Below, piece by piece: positions 21,608 through 35,300 of a DNA stretch of 64,000 nucleotides. The first letter of the stretch is position 1, and every line of letters starts with the position of its first letter. This stretch comes from Sistotremastrum niveocremeum HHB9708. Taxonomy: Eukaryota > Basidiomycota > Agaricomycetes > Sistotremastrales > Sistotremastraceae. The notes below the pieces were generated by a model. The model saw nothing but the letters and a program-made list of their open reading frames with translations, was not told where the DNA came from and ran no database searches. A program made the translations under genes and the position numbers. The stretch is from NCBI GenBank assembly GCA_001630475.1, contig KV419403.1:300325-364324 (forward strand), read 5' to 3'.

Positions 21608-24458
21608 ATGCCGGATGCCATCCCTCTACCCCGTGTAGCACCTGAAACGGTCGCTAATACCACCTCTCTCCTTCGCATCATTGCTCTGTCACTCATTTCA
21701 GGCGCTGCCATAGCGTCGCGCTTGTTCGCCGTCATCAATTTTGAAAGTATCATTCACGAATTGTGAGTTGCTTCACGTCAAATGAGTGTGCATCTAATGT
21801 AGTATGTCTTGCAGCGATCCATGGTTCAACTAGTGAGTATCCCAGGCTGCACTTCCCTTGAGCTCGTTTGATCCAATGATTGCAGTCGTGCTACAAGAGT
21901 GTTAGCTGCGAAAGGGTTCTATGTGCGTCGTTCGCGTTGGAGAGTTTAAGAATACCGATACTGAAACAAGTTGAACTCCAGGAATTCTGGAATTGGTTCG
22001 ATCCAACAGCATGGTATCCCCTGGGCCGAGTAGTCGGCGGCACCATATATCCCGGCTTGATGGCTACTAGCGGCGTCATCTACAACATTCTTCATGGGCT
22101 GAATCTTCCTGTCGATATCCGCAATGTCTGTGTACTTCTAGCACCTGGATTCAGTGCCCTGACAGCATGGGCCACATACATGTGAGTTGCTCAGATATCG
22201 GACTCCTCTAATAGCTAAACCCGCGCTTCCAGGTTCACCAAAGAGCTGAAAGACGCAAGTGCTGGCCTGATAGCCGCGTCTTTCATTGGGATCGCTCCGG
22301 GTTATATATCTCGCTCTGTGGCCGGTTCCTACGACAATGAAGCTATCGCTATTTTCTTACTCATGTTCACATTCTTCACTTGGATCAAAGCCCTAAAGCT
22401 GGGTTCCGCATTCTTTGGAACCATTGCCGCCGTTTTTTACTTCTACATGGTTGCCGCATGGGGTGGATATGTCTTCATCACGAACATGATTCCTCTTCAT
22501 GCCCTTGTCCTTCTTTTGATGGGCAGATATACTAACCGCCTTTACGTGGCGTACTCATCGTGGTACGCCGTTGGGACATTGTCCAGTATGCAAGTACCCT
22601 TTGTGGGGTTCCAGCCGGTTCGTACAAGCGAGCATATGGCCGCCTTGGGTAAGTATCGCTTAAGCGAATACTTCCGTTGTTTAAACTCAATGCTCTGCGC
22701 AGGGGTTTTTGGTCTATTGCAACTTGTGGCGTTCAGTGATCTTGTCCGCTCGCATGTCGGTTCCAAGCAATTCCGGACCCTCCTTCGCGTTGCTTTGGTG
22801 GCGTCGGGCATTCTCGGCGGCGCTGTCATTGTCCTCCTTACGTTGAAAGGATGGATTGCTCCTTGGACTGGGCGGTTCTACTCGCTCTGGGACACTGAAT
22901 ATGCCAAAAAGTATGTTGCGTGTTGATTCAGAGTGTCCTTAGATGTTAACGCTTCAACCCAGATATATTCCCATTATCGCTTCCGTCAGTGAGCATCAGC
23001 CGACGGCATGGCCATCCTTCTTCATGGACCTTCACGTCCTTATTACTATATTCCCTGCCGGTGTGATTCTTTGTTTCAAAGAACTCCGCGACGAACACGT
23101 CTTCGTGATCATCTATGCCGTCATGGCCAGTTACTTCGCTGGCGTCATGGTTCGCTTGATGCTCACATTGACACCTGTTGTCTGTGTTGCGGCGGCTATA
23201 GCCACATCAACTCTTTTCGATACTTACCTCGATGTCCATGAACCTGAAGATCCGTCGGCAGAAAATTCAGTACCTGTCGTGACCGTCAGCGGGGAAAGCC
23301 ACGTTGGAGGTACTAACGTCACCGTGACCACTCCTGCGCCTGCACCGACCCCTAGCAAGAAAGCTAGGAAGGCTCAAGCTCAGGCTGCTGCGCCTGCATC
23401 CTCCATCGCGTCCACCATCGCCGAAGCGACCGGGACAGCCGGCGTCACCACGCGCCAAGATAGGGGAGTGTTCGGTCTCGGATCAAGACTCGTCGTCGTG
23501 GCTCTGTGGGTCTACATGCTCCTGTTCTTCGTCGTTCATAGCACCTGGGTGACTTCTAACGCGTACTCATCCCCATCCGTCGTGCTTTCGTCGAGGAACC
23601 CTGATGGAAGCCAACACATCATTGATGATTTCCGAGAGGCTTATTACTGGCTGAGACAAAACACGCCCGAGGACGCCGTTGTTATGAGTTGGTGGGATTA
23701 TGGGTACCAAATTGCTGGTATGGCTGACCGGCCGACGATGGTCGATAATAACACTTGGAATAATAGTACGTACTTCTCACCTCCGTGGACCATATCTAAC
23801 GTCGATGCTTAGCGCATATCGCGACTGTCGGTAAAGCCATGGCCAGCTCCGAGGAAGTGGCGTATCCTATTCTTCGCAAGCACGACGTTTCATATGTGCT
23901 GGTTATCTTTGGTAGTCTGATCGGTTATTCCGGGGACGACATCAACAAATTCTTGTGGATGATACGAATCGCACAGGGTATTTGGCCCGACGAGGTGTCA
24001 GAGCCCTCTTTCTTCACGCCTCGAGGCGAATATAAGGTGGACGAACAAGCTTCTCCTGCCATGAAGAACAGCGTCATGTATAAGACCTCGTACTATCGGT
24101 GTGTACCCCATTTGCGCGTTTCCGTTTCAAGGGTCTCAGCTCATGGATTGGGGTAGTTTCGCTGAATTGTACGGTGGAAATCAGCCGCAAGACCGTGTCC
24201 GAAATCAGAATCTTCCGATGAAAGGACCGACATTGGACTACTTGGAGGAAGCCTTCACATCTGAAAACTGGATCGTATGTTCCCAGCCTCGTGTGTTTTC
24301 GCCGGAAACTTACGGACGATCTTCAGGTTCGAATCTATGCCGTGAAAGGGGATGACGAGTTAGGAAGAGACCTGAAAGTCGCAAACTCATTCAATGAGGG
24401 TAAAAAACGAAAACGCGGTAGGCCTTTGGTTCGCCGCCGTGCAGTTGCTGCTGTGTAG
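21608..24458 (+). CDS. STT3: Oligosaccharyltransferase catalytic subunit STT3
   Basis: Multi-exon gene of roughly 790 aa. It transfers the dolichol-linked glycan to asparagine in the ER lumen. Seen in order: the first luminal acidic motif EFDPWFNYRATRVLA, spread over exons 21608-21762, 21815-21832 (only 18 nt) and 21886-21922; [27 protein letters not shown]; the multi-helix core; the active-site motif [20 protein letters not shown] with NNTWNN after it (about 23690-23764); the DK-type motif [15 protein letters not shown] (near 23940); and a basic tail [14 protein letters not shown]. An intron at about 24276 joins ENWIV to RIYAVKGDD. Between helix 11 and the soluble domain lies an alanine- and threonine-rich insert (about 23240-23460) that looks disordered. 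No lesion seen. Confidence 0.93.
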
Positions 24459-27400
24459 TATTACGCGTAAAATGCCTGTCCAAGACAATAATTATTTTTG
24501 GCTCCCAAAAAAAGGGTAAACAAATCTTCCATGGTTGACTCTGGTGTTCTGACTGGAGCGGAGTTTCCTTCTCAAGAATAGAAACAGCTGGCGGACCGAA
24601 GCCCGGGAGCATGGAATTGACATAGAAGTTTGTTCCGGTCGCGTATTCCAAGTGATGCAAGTTACAGCTCAACAACGGCGTATCGATCACTTGTTCCTCG
24701 ACGCACCCTCGGCTGCATTGGACGCCCGTGAACGAGGTCGATTGCCACCCTCTTATCTATTTGGACAGCACGTTTACCAGTAATTTCGGGGCAGTCGGTC
24801 GGTGCTAAGTGTCGGACTGTGAACCTAATGACTGCATCCGATCTGCTATCGTTCAGTATCAGACCCTTATCTCCTCAGACCCTCACCAGATGAGCCAGCT
24901 CACGTTCCGAGCACGTAACGCTCCCATGCATATAGGTATCCCAACACTTCACAATCTCCCTTCACCCAACCCATGACAGTCCACTGCGCGCCCCGTCTAC
25001 TCCTTTAGATCCAACTATTAAATAGGCATCTGTCACTGGGCTCAGGATTACCTCAATCGGGTCGATCAAAAAGGACTTATAAAGGCATCGGCCACGTTCC
25101 ATGTCCTTCGCAATTCAATGCGGCTTTCAATGCAGCTAAGGATATTTAAACATCGAATCACAGTTAGTCACTTGGCATTACGATCAAAACACATTCCAAG
25201 CGTTCATAATCTTCCCGACATCCTCGCATCGTTCATAGTCAAGTACCGACCGGGGAAATATTGCGACCGACAACAATGCTCACCCCTGGCCTGTCGCTTT
25301 TTGGGGAGTAAGGTCAACTGCTTATCAGTCTTGTTTTCGGGGTTAGATTGATAGTCGCTTGTTCCCCTCCAACCTGCAGCGCTGTTCTACCCTCCGACAA
25401 GATCCTACGCATCCATAGACCGCCTGTCTACACACTGGCAGTAGAACCCAAGACCTATGACCGCCAATATCCGCCAGTGGCTCGGAGGGCCTTCGAATGC
25501 GGCATCAGTAGAAGCAGATCCCAGGAAACTGGACGATGGCGTCGGCGATGCGAATGTGATGCTCTAGACAGTGCGTCCGTATTTCACTTTATTTTTTACT
25601 TTATTCTAACTTAACGTTACAACTCAAGTTCATAGCACAAAGTGCTGCATGCCGTACCACGAACACCCTAGTCTTTCGCTCGACTTCTCTTCAGAGCCTC
25701 ACATAGCACGATCGATCAACGATCGCCACCAAAATTTCTCTTGTTTATGATGTGAATCCCTTCTACAGCCTGGGATTTGTATCGTCTTAAGCAGATTCTC
25801 ACGAACCGGAATTCCCGTCATCCGCACACTTCGTACACATCTCCTTATCAATACTATGACATCCGAGTCTTCGATTCGCCTCGGCTCCACGTTGAGCCTT
25901 ACATGGCCAGTCGAGCCCAGCTCACCATTTATTCCATATTCGCATATCTCGATATTTCAACCAAACTATCGCTGCACTCATATCATCAATGCTACGATAT
26001 ACATCCCGACACCGATCATAACCATCCAATCCCATCAATTTACCACAATAACCTCTCCATACCATTCGCCACTCCCTCGCGACTCGCAACCCGGAGAACG
26101 TTATCAACCCCCGCCCGATCAAACTTCTCGCAAATCCCGAAACCACAATCTTATCTCGATCGCTTCTATCACTAGATAACTCAAGAACCCGGGGCTTTAC
26201 ATACTAACATAGTAAAGTAGCTCAAGGGCTCCAGGCTCCAGGCAAGCTCCAGGCCTTCTTGCAATTCTCCCGCTATAGCCTATACCGGTACCCTTGCTTT
26301 CGGTACCGCTATGTCCGGTTCCGACGTGCGGCTCGGAAGTCGCGGTCGGGTGTCGGGATGAGGAAAGAGTCGTGCCGAGTTTTGGAGGTCTGGACTCAGA
26401 GCTTCGGTTTTGGGTGTTTTTGTTGAGTGCCGTTTGAGGTACGTGCTTCGGCTTGGTTTGTAAGGGAAGGGAGAGCTGATGGAGGATAGATTGTCTACTT
26501 GCGTCGATGGTACATCGTATCGAACGGAGGGATTCTATGACCTGTGGTCGGTTTTGCTGGGTTTATTTGGGAGAGCGTTTGGCCCGATTCGGGCGGAATT
26601 TGGTTTCGATATTCGGCCTTTTAGAACGCGCTGTTTGGGGTTGATAGTAGATGAGAATGGCGAGCTGCCGCTTTGGTAAACGCTCTCCTGACCGTGCTAG
26701 ATGATATGGTCTAGACTTCTGACTTTTTTTTAGATCGACATTTGGTCCTTTCTTCCAAACTCCACACCAGGTCCCAATCAATTCGTTACATACCACCGGA
26801 ACCGCCGTCCTGGACGCGCCGCGGGCCCGCAGTAGTGGAGAGCGTTTCACGTCGCCGCTCCGAATATTCCAGGCCATTCGCAGGTACGAGGAAATGTCGG
26901 TATGGAACTTTGCTCTCTTGGAATATCTGATTTGAGTGATTATCCATACAGTCTTTATTCCACGTCTTCTTCATACCAGATACGGAAAGCGATATCCTTA
27001 GTCTTGGCGTAACCGATGCCGACCATGCCGTCACCTCCAAGTCCGGGTGAGTCGAACCTTACCTACTACATATTCCCTCTAATATTAACTCGCCCAGATC
27101 ATCTTCAGGAATAGTCACACACCTAAATCAATATCGAACGAATTATCAAGTCTGTCACTACCGCTCTCGTCTGATCTTGAAGAGAGGAACGAGGAGCTCC
27201 CTCGCACGCTATTAGCTCCAATAGTTTAGGCGAAATGAGTTTGATGTGCCATGCCAGGGCGTGCATGCATGCATATGGGACCCGTTGACAACTCCGGCCT
27301 GCGTTATTTTGTTCGTTCGTCGGCTCCACACGCAGGGCTCCACACGGACTGGTTTTGCCTCCGTTATGGTGTATGCCCTTGTCAACCCGTTGATATCTGA

Positions 27401-28163
27401 AAATGGTTAATCGGGTGTCATGGTGTGGTGTCATAGACGAAAGTGGACAGAACGGTAAGTTGATAATGTCACTCTTCAATCTCTGTTAATAATTCTTATT
27501 GGCCTGTAGGAGGATCGAGGTCTCTGTTCATCTGGCACCGTATCTGGAAGCTACAGACACTCTCAATTGCGTCCTTCCCACCCCGGATCTATCATCAAAC
27601 CCCATGTATGTATATACACTTATACACGACCCAACAAATCCCAGATTCCAAGTCCAGACTCAGTCTGCGCTTTGATCCCAGGTGCAAAACATTCTAGCGA
27701 GTCGAGATCGGCAGCTCTCGGTCGACCAGGAGTGCCAGGACATGGGACCGTATTCCGGGAGTACGTCTCGTCTTATTCTGCGTTTGTAAGTTTGTTTACT
27801 TCCGTGCGTGTGAATCCAACTTTGAGTTTGATCATTTCTCAGGCCCGAACAACGTTTCATCTTTGGGAATCAATAAGTTCGGTGAGTCGGCTCGTTTATA
27901 TATGAACATGAGCATTACTTAGTAACATTATCTACAGATATTATAGCGATGATGTATACTCTTCTACACCACCAGTCTATGTCTATGACTATGACTACGT
28001 CCACTCAAGGCACCACGAATCTGGAGTCTAAATATTACAATGAGCATATATGCCAATATGGATGATCCTGAAGGTAAGTTATTCATCCTCTGTGCCTGAA
28101 CGATGACGATGAATCAGGTTACGATATCTACAAATCCGAAAGACAATCATAGGACATAGGATA
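24459..28163. other. Poorly resolved region, possible exons
   Basis: No known protein was recognised over 3.7 kb. Weak exon-like stretches on the plus strand include an ATG at 25457 (TANIRQWLGGPSNAASVEA), a serine-rich frame 25856-26179, a frame ending in FTSPLRIFQAIRR before a GTACGA donor at 26884, a frame FHVFFIPDTESDILSLGVTD before GTGAGT at 27043, and VQNILASRDRQLSVDQECQD near 27680. They could belong to one many-exon gene ending at 28509 or to a decayed gene. The base composition alternates in patches of opposite A/C and G/T excess. Confidence 0.3.
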
Positions 28164-28509
28164 ATGACAATAGCCGAAAGACGAAACGAAGATCTACGTG
28201 TATGGTATGAACGAATCAATGGTATGTACTCCAAATCTTATTCCAATCCGAAACATCTGAAAAATCCGAAGGATAATTAACAAGACTTTAGCGCGTGCGG
28301 CGCGAGGACGATGGCGGGATATTGATCATCCATTCTGTTCATGTCGACGTCAGGAAACGAAAGCAGAGGAGAAAATCGAATCGAATCGACGCAAAAGGAA
28401 GTGGATCAAACGTTATACCGACGCGACGTTTGATCCGGGAGGAGCGAACACAAAGCCGAATGGGAAAATAAAGGTGAAGACGAGAACGGAAATGAAGATG
28501 TTCGGATGA
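28164..28509 (+). CDS. Hypothetical protein, C-terminal exons
   Basis: Two exons (28164-28221 and 28292-28509) join through a GTATGT..TTTAG intron to a 91-residue basic reading frame: AERRNEDLRVWYERINARAA, then RGRWRDIDHPFCSCRR and KWIKRYTDATFDPGG. It is rich in Arg, Lys and Glu and has a CSC pair. No family was recognised. The ATG used may be internal, since exons of a larger gene may lie upstream in 25.4-28.1 kb. It ends about 400 bp from the 3' end of the convergent ETT1-like gene. Confidence 0.35.
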
Positions 28510-28899
28510 CGGAATACTGATCGTGGACCAATGGACAGGTCACAATTCGACGAAGGCCGAGTATCGATTGCCGATTGCGAAAGCGAGCGAGGAAGGACGG
28601 GATGCATATCGACGGCCGTGTAGGAGGATTGACTCGATGATGAGAGGGAGTTGGGCGGTTGAGTGGTTGAGTGGTTTGACGGTGGGTCGAAGACTCGGTG
28701 AACGAGTACTTCAAAGACTGGAGAAATCGCGTCAGGATGGCACCGGAGAACAGGCCGGGACGAAGAACGATGACGAAGAGCGATGACGAAGAACGAAGAG
28801 CGAAAAACACGAAACGACAGCCATCGCCGAACGGCCGACTCAAAAAGATGACGAAGAACGAACTCAAAGGAAGATGACGATAAGAAAAAGAAAAAGGTA

Positions 28900-31896
28900 C
28901 GCACGCTTGTTTAGACCTCTTCCTATCCCTCGTTCTCGGTCGTAGAACTCTCGTACTCCCATTCACATTCCCAGCTTCTGCCCCTTCGCCGTCTTTACCG
29001 CCATCGCCGGCTTGTGTTGTAGCAACAGTGTTCAAAGGAGTTGCATCACCCGCCGCGGCGGCGATGGGAGAAATGGGGGTGACATTGTCGACGCTCGATC
29101 GCTTGCGCTTCCTCGTCTGACGGCCTTTCGCCAGCTTCAGACTCGGCGTCTTCTTCCCTCCTGCCTTACTCCCCGCATCCAACGACTTCTCATCCTCTCG
29201 ATCAACAGACTCCTTAATCTCTTCCGCAGTCGGGAACCTGACTTCCTCACCCTTGTCGATAGCAGTAGCGGCACTCACGTCGGCTTCAGCATCGAGCGCA
29301 AGGGAGATAGGGACGGAAGGAGGTGTACTAGAAGAAGGAGGTGAAGGCAAATAACTCTCTACCCTCAACCTCCCCTCCCTCCTACCGCGGGAGTGAGGAG
29401 ATATGGGTCCACCTTCACCTTTCCTCGGATGGTCCATGCGAAAATCCCGTCCTTCTTCATCGCCCTTTCTCTCTTCAGTGTCGGGCGCGTCGGTTTGATC
29501 AAGAGGAGGAAGGTCAGCGATAGACACGATCGACCTTCTCCTCCCCGTATATACATCACCAGCATCCACACTCAATCCCTCTCTCGCCTCCATTCCCGCC
29601 GCCCCCGCTGAACTTGACGCACCACCGCCACCACTGTACAAGGGAAGGTCGGATCCGGAGGAAAACGAGCGGTATAAAGAAGCTGACATTGACGAAGTGG
29701 GGAGGAGTTGAAAGCCTGAGGCTGTTAGGGAAGGTAAGTTCGATAATGAAGGAAGCATCGAGGGGGAGGACGACGCAGTCGTCGTCGCCGTCGTGCTCCC
29801 CGTTCCCTGCGTGGCTGAGGAGCCTGACGTCTCCTGGAGACCTGCCCTAGCGGCCAGGTGGGAGGAAGACGATCCGATGTTGTCTAGTGTTGCTTCAGCG
29901 TGTGATGCTGAGGCAATAACTAGGCAACAATGGGTGTATGTTTCTTCTATCCTATCTTTCAGACTTTCGAGAGAGGTTTGATAATCTTCTTCTTTGTCGT
30001 CTTCCTCATCATCTTGCTCTCCCTCTCGTTCGTGTTGGTGTTCTTCCATAGAAATGTCTTCTTCTTCTTCGCGTTTAATCATTGTCGTATCCGAACCAGG
30101 GGTAGGAGTAGGATCCTGAGGGGGAAGAGGAGGTGCGGATTCGATTTCAGATTTCACCATCTCAAGCACCCCTCCCGCCCACGTAGCCCACTCCGCTCTC
30201 CCATTCCTCTCCCTCTCCACAAGCGAACTCGCAACACCTCCAACATCTCTCGCTACTCTCTCCAAAACCCTCCATCGTCTCAATCGGAGGGAGGGAGAGG
30301 GAGAAGAGGATGAAGGAAGGTGGAATATTCCGCGTGTTAGAGTGTCGGTGGCGAGTGATAGGAGGGTGTGTGATTCGGAGGGTATTTGTTCTACTTCCCT
30401 TCCATCAGCTTCTCTCCATTCTCCTCCACCGACTGTTCCGTCGTCTCTGGGGGCGAGAGGGTTGAAGGTGGGTTGGATGGTGAGAACGTCTTGGGTGTTT
30501 GATGAGGGAGGGAATGTAAACGACGAGGAGAATGAAGAGGAGGTGGGTGTGGGTGTGTATGCGAATGGAGAAGTTGTAGAAGGGAGTGGGAGCGGAAGAG
30601 GAGGAAGTGACGATTCGGGCAAAGGGAGGATGATAGGTAATGAATGAGGGAGTGGAATTTCCTTCGCCTTCACTCTCTTCGATTTCGACTTGAGACGACG
30701 GAGAGTTGAAAGTTCGGGGAGGGATTGCGTCGACGTGCCCTGTCCTGAAGTTGAGGTTGATGTTGAGGAGGGGTTTGATGAGAGGGGGAGAGAGGCAAGG
30801 CGGGGGAGGGGAGAGGGTGTTGGGAGTGATCTTTCTGCTATCATTATTATTAGTCAGTTTATTGGATTTTGGAAGGGGAGGGGAGGTACCTTGGTCGATG
30901 TCCATGTCCATATTCACGATATTCACGTCTGTATTCATATCCACATCCGTTCCTGTGTTCGTTCCTGCACTCGTGCTTGTGTTGGTTGTTCCTGTTGTGC
31001 CTGTGCCTGTGCCGATGATAGAGTCGGAAGTAATGATTTTAGGGTTTGACATGGGTGATGGTGATGTCACACTCGACGGAGCCGGGTCTAGATGTGAGTG
31101 AGGGCGTGGCGGAAATAGACCTCCTCCTCCGTCTGCTCCGAGTCTCTCCTGCTCCTGTCCCTCCCTCTCGTTGGGAGAGTGGACGCGAGGAGTCGGCGTC
31201 GAGTTCGCGTCTTCAGTGGTGACATTGCAGAGACGTGGATTGAGGAGGGTGAGAGCGACGATCGTGCGACCCCAGTTTATTGTCGTTTGCCAGTCTTCCC
31301 CCGAGCCTGAGGTGGAGGAGGAGTGAGAGTAAGAGTATGAGGAGGATTGGATAGAGTCGGAAGCTTGGAATACGTAGAGTGCAGCTTCTAGATATTCTTT
31401 CGCGCTGTGTTCTTCCTCCTCTATATCGTCGAAGAGAGACGGATGGTGATGGAGGATGTAGCCGTAGTAGAATAAAGAACTGGCATAGAGCGAATGGAAA
31501 GCGTTCGGCTGGTATTCCACCGACTTTTGATTTGAGTGAGGAGGGTGAGGAGGGTTAGGACCCCAGTCTCGGAGGAGACGTTCGTCGGGCGGTGTAAGTG
31601 ATGTAGGACTCTGAGCGGGCGGAGATCGGGGAGGTGCGAATAAGACGGAAGGATCGGGGTGGGTTGAGAGGATGGATGAACATTCAGCTAGAACTGCGCG
31701 GAGGAGTGGGATGGATTTGTTTATTCGGGGGAGGGAGGAGGAGGATGCGAGGGATTGGGCGTGGGTGGATAGTTGGACGAGAGAGGAGAAGGATGAGAGG
31801 GTGAAGGGATTGTCTTCTGGTGAGGGATTGGGTGGGGGGAGGGGGAGAGTACGAGGACGCTTAGACTCCCCACGCGACTCTGCTCGTCTCTTCATC
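28900..31896 (-). CDS. ETT1/Nro1-like protein with long disordered region
   Basis: Starts at ATG 31896 with a basic leader (KRRAESRGESKRPRTLP). An ordered helical part follows: SIPLLRAVLAECSSILSTHP, FHSLYASSLFYYGYILHHHP and AKEYLEAALYVFQAS, resembling the helical-repeat start of the ETT1/Nro1 family (enhancer of translation termination in yeast, Ofd1 regulator in fission yeast). An intron (about 30844-30889) joins DIDQ to AERSLPTP. Further helices are TLLSLATDTLTRGIFHL, RRWRVLERVARDVGGVASSL and SLKDRIEETYTHCCLVI. Very long low-complexity linkers of S, P, T, G and acidic residues separate them. The coding 3' end is unclear: after RSKQAC near 28900 either an intron starts or the frame continues to 28406. 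The family label is inferred from pattern only and is uncertain. Confidence 0.45.
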
Positions 31897-32376
31897 TTCA
31901 CTCTAATCTCAACTATAGCTCAGCGTCGTCAGCAACAGCAACGTCAAGCAGCTTCGAGTCGGCGTAGTAAGCAACGAAAAGAGACACCGAGCGAGTCAAC
32001 TTCACCATCCGCGTCTGTCAAATTCGTCCAAGCCCGGGTCTAGACCCCCGCTCATCAAAGAGTCTAGACTCTTCTTATTTTAGTAATACGCCTTCGGGTC
32101 CGAAATGAGCTCACACGGCATCATTCTGTCATTCCGGGCTTCTGGCCGTGGGCGTGCCGTCTGTGCGGCATGAAAGGCAAGGTACCGGCACGGCGCCACA
32201 AAGGGGCGACGGCGACGGCTGGTGATGCTTCGGAGTTCGGTTCGGGTTGGGTCGGCAAGACAACGGCTTCAATACCGGCTTCGGATAGGAAGCCGGATGT
32301 AACCCGAAGATCTTGAGAATGAGATACAGCACCAGCGCTCGGGTACATCCGCAGTCCTTGTCTCATTCTCATTCTC
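31897..32376. promoter_or_regulatory. Shared divergent promoter region
   Basis: The 480 bp between the starts of the ETT1-like gene (minus) and the dipeptidyl aminopeptidase gene (plus) must hold both promoters. It contains TCTAGAC repeats near 32040-32075. No TATA box was identified. Confidence 0.4.
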
Positions 32377-35300
32377 ATGCCGGACCCAACACCAGCCTAT
32401 ACACCCCTAGGCATCGACGACGAAGAGTCCGATTCACTCGTTCATGCTCGTCCAGAGGACGTTCTACCCATTCGTCGGCCGGAGGTGTACTACAACGAAG
32501 GAGCATTCTCACCTCCTTCGTCTGAGGATGATGATGATGATGAGGCGCTCTATCGAGCTAAGGAACTCGAAGGACTTGAATTTGGGAAAAAGGTCCTTCC
32601 CTTCACTCTATTATTTGAGAAAGTATTGATGAGGAGTAGAAGAGATCGCCGCTCCGATATCTTATATTCGCCCTCGTATCACTCGTGGGACTCGCTTCCC
32701 TCATAGGACTCTTCGCAGCTATCACATATCGCGGAATCCCTACTAAACCGCTAGGATATAAACATGTTACGATGGATCATATATTCAACGGAACCTTTTC
32801 CGTCGAAAGGAAGTCTTTGAGGTGGATACCTGAAGGTCTGCTCCCTCCTCCCGCTTTTGTTAAAGGATGTAGATGTAGACTGATGAATGTTAGCTGGGGA
32901 TGGAGTGTTTAGTATTGAGGAAGAGGGAGAGATCAGACTTGTTGATCTTGCGAAGAACGAGACGAGGACGTTGGTTCGAGTATCGGATATCAAAGACGTA
33001 CGTCCCTCTCTCTTTCGCTCACACGCCCAGTCCTCCCATACTTACACTTACACTCATGGTTGCAGGAACGCGGCGACCAACTCTACTTCAACACCTGGAA
33101 ACCCTCCCCAGACATGCGTTACCTCCTCCTCAAATCCGACCACCTCAAACAATGGCGCCATTCCTCATTCGGGAATTATCACCTGCACGACCTCCATACA
33201 TCCTCTACTACACCCCTCCTCCCTCCTTCGTATCCACCTACAATCGCATATGCGACATTCTCACCTTCTTCTCCGCCTTCAATCCTCTTCGTCTCCTCAA
33301 ACGATATCTACATAGTCCCATCTACCTCCCTCCCCCCTCCCCCCCTCTCCTCCTCAGGCTCATCCGGCTCATCTTCGACTCGCAAATCGTTAGAGGCCAT
33401 TAAAGTCACAACGGACGGAAGTAAAACGACATTCAACGGCGTCCCCGACTGGGTCTACGAAGAAGAAGTCTTCTCATCCGATTACACATCTTGGTTCTCA
33501 CCTGATTCCAAGTTGGTTGCGTATTTGAGGTTTGATGAGAGGGATGTGAGGGAGTTTGAGTTTCCGGTGTATAATCCTAGTTGGGATAATAACAAAATAT
33601 ATCCCTATCCCGAAAAGGTCACTTTTTCTTTTCCTATTTTGAGTGCGTGTTGTTGATGGTGGGCTGATGATGTTTTTTGGGTGGGTTTTTTTAGGTTGTG
33701 ATGAGGTATCCGAAGCCGGGGTATTCGAATCCGACTGTATCGATTCACATCCTAAACCTCACCTCCACCTCCACCTCCACCCACGAAATAACATCAACAG
33801 AGTTGAACTGGTCGCCCCGCCGTCCCATCCTCAACTCCATAATTACCGAAGTCGTATGGCTTGATTCTACTCACCTCATGCTCCGGGAAACGGATCGGGG
33901 GTCGACGAGCGGCAGTGTTGTTTTGTTTGATTTGAGTGAGGGAGGAGGGTTGGATGGGGGGAAGACGAAGGTGAAGGAGGGTGTGGTGGTGAGGACGTTG
34001 GGGAGGGATGGGGAGGAGGGAGATAGTGGGTGGATTGACGCTGTACGTCCTTTTTTTTTCCTTCCCCCCTTTCCCTGTTTCTCCCACCTTTCTTTCATGC
34101 CACCCTCACACATTCGAAAACTGATTCAAATCCCAGCGCCAATCAATCCATCCCCTCCCCAACGGCCGTTATCTAGATATAGTCCCCAAACCCGAAGGAT
34201 ACGACCATATCGCTCTCTTTGACGCTTATAACGCGAGTACGGCGCGGTGGCTTACTTTTGGGACATGGGAAGTTGCTTCTTCCGGCATTTCCTCCGTCTA
34301 TCTCTCGAAATCCTCTCAACGATCCTCCGGCTCACTCGTTGACGACCTCGCTTCGATCGCATCGGCTTTGACCTCGGCTAGCGCCTCGGAAGATGAGGAG
34401 GATAAGGTGTATTTCGTAGCAGGCAACCCCTCCTCAATCGAACGACACCTCTACTCCGTCCCCATCCCCCATTCATTCGCAACCGACGAAGTCCAACCTC
34501 CAACCCGTCTCACGCCCCTCACCACTCCCTCACAACCAGACTCCAATACAGGGACGGGAATGGGGATTGGGGGAGAAGGAAGAGGAGGAGGCGAAGGACC
34601 GAGTGTGTATAGTGCGAGGTTTAGTCCGGGGGGTGGGTATTATGTGCTGGGGTATGAGGGGCCGGGGGTTCCTTGGAGTCGGGTTGTTAGTGTTAAGGAT
34701 GAGAGTGAGTCTTATTTCCTTATTTCTCTCCTTTTTCAAATTTCAGGCCTTTCTACCCCCTTCTTCCGCCTTGCCTTCTTCGATTCTTTCACCCTTATTC
34801 GTCCGTGTAGTTCCATTCGTTCGTTTGATTCATTGAGAGAGACAAAATGCTGATTTGAAGATTAGCTTTCAACTATGTCCTCACGGACAATGCTGCGCTC
34901 GTCAATACGACTGCTCAATTCCAGCAGCCTACTTATGTACGGAGTACGATTATGAATGAGGGATATGGTATGTCTTTCCTCTTCTTTTGGGTGGGGCTGA
35001 TCTGATCTTTATTGTTCGTTCTTCTTCTACCCTCGTCTACCCCTCGCCCATTTCCTGTTCCGTGCCTCGTTCCGTTCTCGTGCCCGTGCTCGCATCTCAC
35101 GCTCGTGCTACGCACTCGCCCACTCGCAGAACTGAACACCGTCGAAATCCGTCCACCAGGAATGGACGACTCCGGCCGCACAAAATACCCCGTCCTATTC
35201 CACGTCTACGGTGGGCCCAACTCCCAATTAACAACAACAACATTCCAACGCGACTGGCATCATTATCTCTCCTGTACCCTCAAATATATAATCGTCACTG

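Noticed and set aside
28406-28904. Continuation of the ETT1-like frame to 28406
   Set aside because: The translation becomes unlike the rest, overlaps a better plus-strand exon pair and follows a GTACC donor, so I end the gene near 28900 with the true end left open.
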